From Paralithodes platypus (taxonomy: Eukaryota > Arthropoda > Malacostraca > Decapoda > Lithodidae): DNA of 64,000 bases. Shown one piece after another: positions 56,942 through 64,000 of the stretch. The stretch spans positions 4,882,772 through 4,946,771 of the forward strand of contig CM064552.1 in assembly GCA_032716605.1 (NCBI GenBank), in the 5' to 3' direction. Below the pieces are notes generated by a model that was given only the letters and a program-made list of their open reading frames with translations, searched no databases and was not told where the DNA came from. The translations under genes and the position numbers were made by a program. Numbering within the stretch: the first letter of the stretch is position 1; each line of letters starts with the position of its first letter.

Positions 56942-56979
56942 CAGGTGAGATAGGCTAGGCGCCCTCTCACTCACTTTTT

Positions 56980-57032
<53 letters not shown>
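56888..57032 (+). repeat. Inverted pair of (AG)n and (CT)n tracts
   Basis: (GA)n at about 56892-56937 and (CT)n at about 56983-57031 face each other across a 45-bp spacer, so a ~46-bp stem could form. Confidence 0.9.
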
Positions 57033-57034
<2 letters not shown>

Positions 57035-57119
57035 ACTAGTCCACTTGAGCTGTCAGACTCTTCATATTATTTATAATATTCATCATGCTTAAGTGCCTCT
57101 CTCTCTCTCTCTCTCTCTC

Positions 57120-57275
57120 TCTACCATTTTCCTATCGAAAAATGTACAAATTTATCTTGAAGGGGGGTCTAGGGGGTGTTTTTTTTAGGCTTGATGGAGG
57201 TCTAGCGAGGAAACTAAATACATATTTAAAATCTAATTATACATATATAGACCAGCCACCAAGCAGTACCCCCTT
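57120..57275 (+). repeat. Family F 3' part
   Basis: CCTATCGAAAAATGTACAAA, TTTATCTTGAAGGGGGGTCT and GCTTGATGGAGGTCTAGCGA, ending GCAGTACCCCCTTAA. Confidence 0.7.
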
Positions 57276-57346
57276 AATACCATTATATAGATGCAGTTGT
57301 ATTCTACTGTGTTCATTATAGGTAGGCCAGACATCCTGACCATTAA

Positions 57347-57933
57347 CCCATTCAGTACCGGAGACGTCCTTGCCATCACATTCTGGCAACTATTAGACGA
57401 TATTATTCAGCTTAGGAAGGACCTCTAGCAATAATAAAGCTTCAAACTATTTCAACTAATCCTTTTGACTACCACAGATCCTATCTATCTATCTATCTAT
57501 TGCCGGACACCTTACTCCCCTTACGAGGGTGGCCATACACAGAATGCCCTCAAGCGGACCTATTCCCTGTGAGAGGGACAACCCGAGCCAGTTTAGTGAA
57601 GGACTTACAGGATTGACCACTCAATTTAGGATCCGTCCGACTCCGAGGCCCTCTGTGTATCTTGTTAGCACTATTTTTCTACAGTGGTGTTCGGCTAATC
57701 CATCCACTAACCTGCCTTATCCTTAGGTAAGCAGTACGGATTTGTATCAGGTTTACTCCCCTAGACAGGTTGCCAACCAAGGCTGACGAGTCCCATCCAC
57801 CTGGATTTGTATAAGGTTGTCTCCCCTAGATGAGTTGCCGACCAAGGCTAACGAGTCCCATCCTATGTAAGTTGCATAATATCGTCTAAATATAGCTAGA
57901 CTGAAATATAACACGTCGCTGGTACTCAAATGG
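57347..57933. mobile_element. TTAA-type element, family B, nested in A
   Basis: TTAA at 57343-57346 and a decayed TTGA at 57934-57937. Ends CCATTCAGTACCGGAGACGT and ACGTCGCTGGTACTCAAATG. Confidence 0.75.
57485..57859 (-). mobile_element. Internally deleted RTE-like retroposon with (ATAG)n tail
   Basis: ATCCTAT flanks both sides (57478-57484, 57860-57866). On the minus strand the 5' part holds two ~75-bp repeats starting GGGACTCGT(T/C)AGCCTTGG, and the 3' part ends GGCCACCCTCGTAAGGGGAG then (ATAG)n, like the LINE 1-2941. It lacks RT, so it was presumably mobilised in trans. Confidence 0.7.
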
Positions 57934-58118
57934 TTGACCTCTATAACTAAAAAACGACTGTAGTAATCGAGATAAAATTTCTACCATTTGAGAAGGATCG
58001 GCCAGGAAATAGGTGAAAATTTGAAGCCCATTTGCTCTAGCCTTTTTTTCGAATTACAGTTGTTTTCCCTGTTGGGGCTCTGTCTCGAGTTGGCCACCCC
58101 CACCTATGGGGTATGTGC

Positions 58119-58172
<54 letters not shown>

Positions 58173-58395
58173 TTCTTTTTTGTTTGTTTTTTTGTTTTTT
58201 TTGGGGGGGGGTTACAAAAATAGGGTCTAAACTCTAGATAAATATAGACACTTTATCTACCCTATTCATACCAGCTATGTTATAGAGTATAGGCTATATA
58301 TACTGTATATTATTGATTATCTGAGTGTGTTTTAAGATGTCAACAAGACCATATTACCGGTATGGTTTATGGGCCCACTATCACTATCTTTAAGT

Positions 58396-58477
58396 CTCTA
58401 ACTCACTCACTCTCCCTCTCACTCTCTCACTCTCTCTCTCCGTCTCTCTCTCCGTCTCTCTCCGTCTCTCACTCTCA

Positions 58478-58522
<45 letters not shown>
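58396..58522 (+). repeat. (CT)n-rich tract
   Basis: Interrupted CT runs with CTCTCCGTCTCT units, then a pure (CT)n of about 40 bp. Confidence 0.9.
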
Positions 58523-58528
<6 letters not shown>

Positions 58529-58611
58529 ATATGAATTTAGTTATGGCTAATAGCTGGAGGAATGGATACCGTTTTCTATTTTTTTTTCTGCCGCCATTTT
58601 TGAGCAATGTA

Positions 58612-58834
58612 CAGTCGCGCTAATAAGTGATTTATTATACTCGGCACCAAGTATGTTTTGATCAATAATTGCTATCAGCAATATCTAAGCTTCATTTCTT
58701 CATATTGAGTGAAATACCGGTATACAAACCTGTTCTTACACTTACCCACCCTACTCAACATCTGACAGACATTAATACATCACAGAGCAAGCGAAACGTA
58801 ATGACAGCTGGGACATAACTTATTAGCGCGACCA
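58612..58834 (-). mobile_element. Tc1/mariner-like MITE family I, inverted
   Basis: TA at 58610-58611 and 58835-58836. CAGTCGCGCTAATAAGT is perfect on the left and ACTTATTAGCGCGACCA has 2 changes on the right. The body is inverted relative to 39007 (CTCGGCACCAAGTATGTTTT). Confidence 0.85.
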
Positions 58835-59074
58835 TACACCATACTTCATATTATTTTCTAGACTTTTCTTCCACTTTCCCCTATTCTCGGGTTTAAAATA
58901 CTAGAAATAAGTCCTGCCCACCTCGCTGGGATCATAAGGCCTGTGTGGCCATTCTATTTATGTTAATCTATGCCATGTTTTCTCTACTAGCATTAAGTCC
59001 TGTCCACCTCTCTGGGATCGTAAGGTCTGTGTGACCAGTGTATCTATGTAAATCTATAACATTAATTAAAAAAA

Positions 59075-59865
59075 CTTATAATTGAGCACTTGCGAGTTTC
59101 AAGCTATATGGAAGTTGGAGCTGTAAACATTGATATTTAGTAGAAATACAACCATTACCGGTACGGTACCGGTATATGAGTTTTTTATTGATAGAAAGTT
59201 TGCTAAATATGATTAGTTGTCCTTAACTGCTTATATAGTGACAAAGTAGAGAGGAAAGCCTTTCGTATCATTAACTCCCGTCCACTCACCGACTCTCTAC
59301 AATCTCTCTCTCTTCGCCGCAATGTTGCATCTCTCTCGCTATTCTATCGCTACTACAATAATCAGTGTTCCTCAGAGCTCTCTCACTGTAGCCTATACTA
59401 CCTCCTCTACGTAGGGTACGTAGTACCCGTCTTGCAACACAATCCCACCCCTGCTCTGTGCAACTCTCCAACTCAAGAGTGAAACGATACTCCCAATTTT
59501 TCTTCTATTCAATAGCTGAGCTCTGGAACTCTCTCCCCGAATCCATCTTTCCCTCATCCTATGACTTAAATTGCTTCAAAATCCGGGTGTCCAGGCATTT
59601 TGGCTCGACTGCTCCTTGATTTTGGCCCTGTCACTTTCAACTATGGGGGAGACACTCGTCACAGGCAGTTTTGTCTTTTGTCTCCCTCATCCACATAGAC
59701 AAAATAATTTACTACAACCGTATTGTATCTGGTAATTCTGCTAAATATCTATATCTAATATGTACCATAACCGTATTGTATCTGGTAATTCTGCTGAATG
59801 TCCATGTCTAAGACTCCAACTTCCTTATAGCCTAAAACTCGCAATTGGTCAATTTACTTTAGCCT
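59075..59865. repeat. Hairpin family Q interrupted by a LINE 3' end
   Basis: GAGCACTTGCGAGTTTCAAG on the left and ACTCGCAATTGGTCAATTTA on the right are the family ends. The right arm segment ATAACCGTATTGTATCTGGT is duplicated (59717 and 59767). Confidence 0.6.
59235..59700 (+). pseudogene. Jockey-like LINE C-terminus and 3' UTR
   Basis: The reading frame gives KAFRIINSRPLTDSLQSLSL, RRNVASLSLFYRYYNNQCSS, then after frame changes ELWNSLPESIFPSSYDLNCF and VSRHFGST. These parallel the 28036-29046 product (NVASLALFYRY). The following UTR GGGGGAGACACTCGTCACAG is the sequence seen alone at 11815, 14711, 21225, 54535 and 61375. Confidence 0.75.
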
Positions 59866-59934
59866 ACAAATACGTACGTCACGTCACAAGCCATGAAACT
59901 ATATTGAACACGGGAATTCCCCAGGGTTAAGATC

Positions 59935-59996
59935 TCTCTCTCTCTCTCTCTCTCTCTGAATTGTGTGTGTGTTGGGGGGGGGGGGGGGGTCCGTGT

Positions 59997-60045
<49 letters not shown>

Positions 60046-60080
60046 GCGTGTTTGAGTGTGTCTGTGTGTGTGTATATGTA
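59935..60080 (+). repeat. (CT)n, G run and (GT)n block
   Basis: (CT)n at 59934-59957, a 16-G run near 59974, then TATA and (GT)n to about 60043. Frames across it are not credited. Confidence 0.9.
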
Positions 60081-60339
60081 TGTATGGATCAGTTGGCACC
60101 CACCCATGGTCACAGTGGCCCTCCTTGGCACCCACCTCCCTCCCTCCCTCCCCGCTCTACACTCGCCAATAACAAGGCTACATCAACGGCATATACAATT
60201 ATTGGGTATTTTGATTGCGATGTACGTTTTTATCCTTGTATTACATGGGTATCATAAAGGTATATAAAATTATTGGTACCGTATCAGGTATTTTGTTGGT
60301 GGTGTACGGTACGTTTCTATCCTTGTATTGTATGTATAT

Positions 60340-60510
60340 ACGGTACCGTACTCTGGCAAATAACCCATAGCTGGGGGTGGCCGACTCGAGACAGAGGGTC
60401 CGGGACCACTTTCACTTTCCCTCCTCGCCCCTTTCTCTGTCTCGTCTAGTAGGTGAATTTAACAAGGGGAGGAGGATTCCTAGCCCCCTGCCCCCTTGTA
60501 TTAGATGGGT
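60340..60510 (-). mobile_element. Retroposon family L
   Basis: CTCTGGCAAATAACCCATAG, GGGGGTGGCCGACTCGAGAC and AGGGGAGGAGGATTCCTAGC. Confidence 0.6.
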
Positions 60511-60616
60511 TTAAATACCACCAAAATGCCTTTAAATGGGTAGATTATTATGGACACTTTAATTGTCCTTTTCCTATCCTTTATTTTTTTACCTGACATA
60601 TTACCCAGGGGCTGTA

Positions 60617-60845
60617 CAGTCACTTATAAAAGTTCGTGGACCTCTTATGATTTTCTCTATGCAAATCTAACTAGACATGACATTCTGTGTATGGCTTGCT
60701 TTTTGGGTGTAACTTGGTAGGTAGTATAAATGTTAGTTTTATAGTTGATGTCGGCCATAACAAAAATGTATTCATAAATTCGTATTCAGAGATATACTTC
60801 CATAGTTAAAAGTAGATAAAGTCCACGAATTTTTATGAGTGACTG
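60617..60845. mobile_element. Tc1/mariner-like MITE, separate family
   Basis: Ends CAGTCACTTATAAAAGTTCG and CGAATTTTTATGAGTGACTG are inverted repeats extending to TGGAC/GTCCA. The left flank is TA (60615-60616) and the right is AA. It differs from family I. Confidence 0.75.
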
Positions 60846-60859
60846 AACTTAACCAATAC

Positions 60860-61260
60860 CATGCCACTCTAAACAATAATGGGTATGAAAAGGGTATTTT
60901 AAGTGTCCACAACAGTTTACCTATCTAAAGCTATGTTAGGGGTAATAATAAGTGTTACCGGGTACCTTAATAAGAAGGGTAATTTAAGTCAGTCAGTCAG
61001 TCAGTCAGTAGCCAGCCCTTACTCTCACAAGGGGTAGGGAGGATCAGCAACAGACACGAGAAAGGAAAACGAGGTGACAGAAGAACACATAAAACACATA
61101 ACACATATAACAGAAGGGTATTTTATGTGTCCTTAATAGTTAAACCATTTGATGGTATGTTAGTTGTAAAAAAAAAAAAGAAACCCATCGACGGTATGAC
61201 AAGGGTATTTAAAGTGTCCATAATTGTTAACCCATTTAAAGTTATATTGGTGGTAAAAAA
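60860..61260 (+). repeat. Diverged ~70-bp repeats around family C (60988-61125, minus)
   Basis: AAGGGTATTTTAAGTGTCCA, AAGGGTATTTTATGTGTCCT and AAGGGTATTTAAAGTGTCCA begin similar units at about 60888, 61117 and 61202. The family C insertion carries an (AGTC)n tail at 60987-61008. Confidence 0.6.
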
Positions 61261-61374
61261 CACAAAACAAAGATAGAAAGGTAAATCCCTATCCATACCG
61301 GTACGTCCAATGATATTATAAACTTATATTTCATACCCTCTTTATAGCCTAGATGTTTTTGTTTTTGTTTTTTT

Positions 61375-61480
61375 TCTCTATGTGATTGAGGGAGGCAAAA
61401 GGCATAACTGCCTATAGCGAGTGCCTCCCCCATAGTTGAAAGAGTGACAGGGCCAAAATCAAGGGACGTTCGAGCCTAGA
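61375..61480 (-). mobile_element. LINE 3' UTR fragment
   Basis: TATGTGATTGAGGGAGGCAA, GAGTGCCTCCCCCATAGTTG and GTGACAGGGCCAAAATCAAG match the inverse of 59620-59695. Confidence 0.6.
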
Positions 61481-61764
61481 TGTATTACAGTGTAGCTACT
61501 CTATATACAAACAACTATTAACCAGAGAAGTGGAATGACGAGAGAGGCACCCTAGACAGCCCCCCCCCCCCCCTCTTCCCATATTACTGTATTTAAAACT
61601 GCTTATAGTATAATAATATCAATACAAACAAAAACTAATTTATATTGGCTTGCGAGTAATCTGTATTTCCTCCATGTGTGTATAAGCCTTGTCCAGTGTA
61701 CATAGATTTGTTTCCATATATCCACACACTATAAGTGGAACGTGTTGTATCCACTACCAGTACT

Positions 61765-61930
61765 ACATATATACACACACACACACACACCACCACCACC
61801 ACCACCACTGTACACACACATCAACACATACCGGTACCGTACACTATAAACACACACAACACATACATTATAAACACACCCACCCACACACACTTTTTTT
61901 TTCAAAAAAAAAAAAAAAAAAAAAAATTGG
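61765..61930 (+). repeat. (AC)n, (ACC)n and A-run block
   Basis: (AC)n at 61772-61790, (ACC)n to 61808, CACACA clusters and an A run at about 61903-61925. Confidence 0.9.
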
Positions 61931-62048
61931 AAGGTCCCACCCCTTTCCCATTCTTAAGTAAGCCAATTTAGATTTACAGAAGAGTGACCATTACTTGCAT
62001 TACTGCATGTCCACAAACATTTCAGTAATGTAAGCATGTTTCCTTCTA

Positions 62049-64000
62049 TTTTTTTTTTTTTTTTTTTTTTTTTTTATTAAGGTGACAGTTACAAAGTGGT
62101 GTACAATCTATCTTATTCTAGTTACATTGTAGTTTATCTTATTGTACCAGTACCTCCCTACAATCAACCTAGTTGTTCCCCAATTCGTCCCTCCGCCACG
62201 ACCATTTCAAAGTCCAAGTCTCTCACTCTTGTCCTCTGTAGCGGGGAGGACCTTGTACCCCTGAGACATAGGAGTGCAGACCTGAGAAGAGAGAAAGAGA
62301 GCCGGCATCTCATCCAAGTTATGACTTGGCTTCTATGCTGGCGCTTTTTCTCCGATATTTGTTCAGCTAATCTGGCATAGAAGACACTTGTAGAAGGTCC
62401 CATACCTCCCGACGATGAGAAGACCAGAGGAGTAAAGCTTCCTTGATCCCTGTTCAAAATTCTTTCTTCATAAGCGCGTTTTTTCTCACTTTCGTTTCTC
62501 AAGTATGCCGCCTTGTGTCCTCGCTCACGATATGTTTGTGCTCTTGGGTTGAAGATTCTGATGTCGAAAAAAGCCCGTTGTCCCCTCGTCCAAAAACCTC
62601 GAGCACTTACGTCCACTCTTGCTTCATTTGAAGTATTTGCAGTATTGTGGGCCAAGCGCTGTCCGTCCATAGGCAGAAGTTCCGGTTCGATTCTGACATC
62701 ATGGCACACCTCGTCCAGCATTTGTGCAGTGATGTCTCGTACTTCATCATGCCGGATACAGATGAATCCTCCTTTCTTACAAGTCATACAGTGGTCTGAG
62801 TTGTTTATTTCACCACATGCACATTTCAGCGGCAGGTTCGAAACTGGCCACCCATACCTCAAGGCTACGGCATCATTGAATTCTTGTTTATTTAAGCTGA
62901 AGCCTTTCTCCTTTATTGGTAATGATGTGAGCCAATTTGAAGCCCCCGTGTCTTGTGCCATCTCAATTCTCATTTTCAGTTCTTCCCTACATCTGGTCTT
63001 AATTTGTTCTAGGCTATGTTTCTGTCTCTCTTCTCTGCTCTTTGTAATTTCCTGTCTTGCATTTCGTTGTTCCTCTTCGTCCACCTCATCATTCTCATTT
63101 TGCTCCCGTATTTTTTCTGTCAGAGACGTAGTAAGTTTAAGGGAATTTTGGTTCTCATGTAGTGCCGCCTCCACTGGGTTTATGATCCCCATACCTCCGA
63201 ACCTTGGCGGAAGAGCTAATAGATCTCTTAGCTCTTGCGTGACGCCTTCCATCTCTGTTAGGGCCGGTATGAATGTTCCTCTGATTGCTTCTTCAAGCGG
63301 TTGGAGCATCTGTCTAATGCCAGGCACTGTTCTCATAAGAAAGGTCCATCTGTGCTTAACACCATATGTGAAGGCAGTATATGCAGCATGTGGTTCAGAT
63401 TTCGCAATGTCTGCCAGGGTTTTCACTTCCTTTACCCACTCTGCTACCTTTTTTCGCACATAGTCTCTCTTGCAGTCTTCTGTGCCTATTACTGCTCCCA
63501 AATGGCGTTGACCCTCCTTTGTAATCTTCACTCCTGTCCCATCAAAAGTCCGCACCGCTTCTTCATACTTGTTTTCTTTCACTATTAGTACAGATTTACT
63601 AGCATTCGGATGGTACCCAATGACTTCGCCTACCGATTGTACTCTCCGCCACCATTCTTTGAGATCCCCTATTTTTCCTGCACCTGTGAGGTCATCTGCA
63701 TACGCCACTTGTTTCACTCGGGTTACCTCATGTTTTATTTTCTGCTGCAGAATTGATAGTCCCAGTGCGTACATTGCCATTGCCACTGGATCTCCTTGCG
63801 TTGTTCCTTCATTTGATTTGAGAATTTTCATTTCTTCCTTCTTTGTGCTTCCAACTATATACAGGTTAGCTGGCTCCTTATAAGTATTTTCTATGTACTT
63901 TGCGATGCTCGGGCATTTGATCTTGATGTTGTGAATAGCTGCCTCCCTATTAATGGTGTTAAAGGCATTTGTTGCATCCACTAGCAGTACCGCTTCACAA
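62049..64000 (-). mobile_element. Non-LTR retrotransposon 3' half with intact ORF and poly(A)
   Basis: On the minus strand the ORF ends at 62164, followed by a short UTR of about 85 bp, AATAA-like signal sequence (CCTTAATAAA reading into the tail) and an A run (T run at 62049-62075). The 5' part is beyond the window edge. The intact frame and clean tail mark a young insertion. Confidence 0.85.
62164..64000 (-). CDS. Reverse transcriptase with C-terminal restriction-like endonuclease (partial)
   Basis: The frame is open from the window edge (EAVLLVDATNAFN, motif A) for more than 610 codons. Numbering from V/M at 63981: EGTTQGDPVAMAMY (motif B) at 58-71, YADD (motif C) at 94-97, a thumb/linker with HLGAVIG at 160-166, a charged coiled region at 290-345, then CAC...H...C at 387-401, RH at 410-411, VRIEPEL at 429-435, EARVDVS at 453-459 and FFDIRI at 471-476. 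The CCHC knuckle followed by a (K/R)xD...D arrangement is that of the restriction-like endonuclease of R2-group elements. RT copies RNA at a nick made by the endonuclease. Clade (R2, CRE, NeSL, HERO or other) is not decided. Confidence 0.8.
   Translation of the reverse strand, partial: CEAVLLVDATNAFNTINREAAIHNIKIKCPSIAKYIENTYKEPANLYIVGSTKKEEMKILKSNEGTTQGDPVAMAMYALGLSILQQKIKHEVTRVKQVAYADDLTGAGKIGDLKEWWRRVQSVGEVIGYHPNASKSVLIVKENKYEEAVRTFDGTGVKITKEGQRHLGAVIGTEDCKRDYVRKKVAEWVKEVKTLADIAKSEPHAAYTAFTYGVKHRWTFLMRTVPGIRQMLQPLEEAIRGTFIPALTEMEGVTQELRDLLALPPRFGGMGIINPVEAALHENQNSLKLTTSLTEKIREQNENDEVDEEEQRNARQEITKSREERQKHSLEQIKTRCREELKMRIEMAQDTGASNWLTSLPIKEKGFSLNKQEFNDAVALRYGWPVSNLPLKCACGEINNSDHCMTCKKGGFICIRHDEVRDITAQMLDEVCHDVRIEPELLPMDGQRLAHNTANTSNEARVDVSARGFWTRGQRAFFDIRIFNPRAQTYRERGHKAAYLRNESEKKRAYEERILNRDQGSFTPLVFSSSGGMGPSTSVFYARLAEQISEKKRQHRSQVITWMRCRLSFSLLRSALLCLRGTRSSPLQRTRVRDLDFEMVVAEGRIGEQLG

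Larger units (their letters stand above)
57308..58065. mobile_element. MITE A split by family B, itself split by a retroposon
   Basis: The A left end GTTCATTATAGGTAGGCC and its remainder ACCTCTATAACTAAAAAACG (57938 on) are separated by a B element that entered at ATTAACCTC. Removing the insertions restores normal family A order. Confidence 0.75.

Noticed and set aside
59286..59471. Minus-strand 61-codon frame with REMQHCGEEREIVESR
   Set aside because: Antisense to the LINE C-terminal remnant read on the + strand.
62513..63463. 316-codon + strand reading frame
   Set aside because: It is the antisense shadow of the intact RT/endonuclease frame on the minus strand.

Overview
The window is nuclear DNA of an animal with a repeat-saturated genome. 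One spliced host gene with GT-AG introns, non-LTR retrotransposons, many short inverted-repeat (MITE-like) DNA elements, tRNA-headed SINEs and abundant (AC)n/(AG)n/(TA)n tracts point to an arthropod, most likely a decapod crustacean. The taxon is an inference from this composition. No bacterial-style operon, CRISPR array, rRNA gene or convincing functional tRNA gene was seen.

Region 1 (1-8.5 kb): a decayed APE/RT non-LTR element with a (ATAG)n tail (1-2941) is followed by the only credible host gene, the 3' part of a spliced gene on the + strand (exons 3414-3530, 5156-5275, 6532-6774, 7322-7452, 7906-8458). The 387 residues resemble an uncharacterised, glycosyltransferase-like animal family. 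Its introns hold two MITE-A copies, a dead duplicate of the first visible exon, a TTAA-flanked element, an antisense LINE fragment with a nested hAT-like element, and two long hairpins on either side of exon 7322-7452.

Region 2 (8.5-27.8 kb) and region 4 (34-62 kb) are intergenic mosaics. The recurring families are: A (TA-type hairpin MITE, ends like TATAGTCCATTCATTATAGG); B, D, E and F (TTAA-flanked elements); G (long hairpin); I (Tc1/mariner-like MITE); O, P and Q (short dispersed elements); C and L (retroposon ends with microsatellite tails); tRNA-headed SINEs; and 3' ends of a jockey-like LINE. Many are nested with readable target-site duplications. Minisatellites have units of 25, 26, 29, 31, 39, 40, 43, 51, 65 and about 74 bp.

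Region 3 (27.8-34 kb): a nearly complete jockey-like RT on the minus strand, disabled by one frameshift and one stop, then about 3.5 kb of less repetitive sequence with GC boxes and a long C-rich CCCACA tract. This is a candidate promoter and 5' exon of an unseen gene.

Region 5 (62.05-64 kb): the 3' end of a non-LTR retrotransposon on the minus strand with an uninterrupted RT plus restriction-like-endonuclease reading frame that runs off the window. It is the best-preserved mobile element here.
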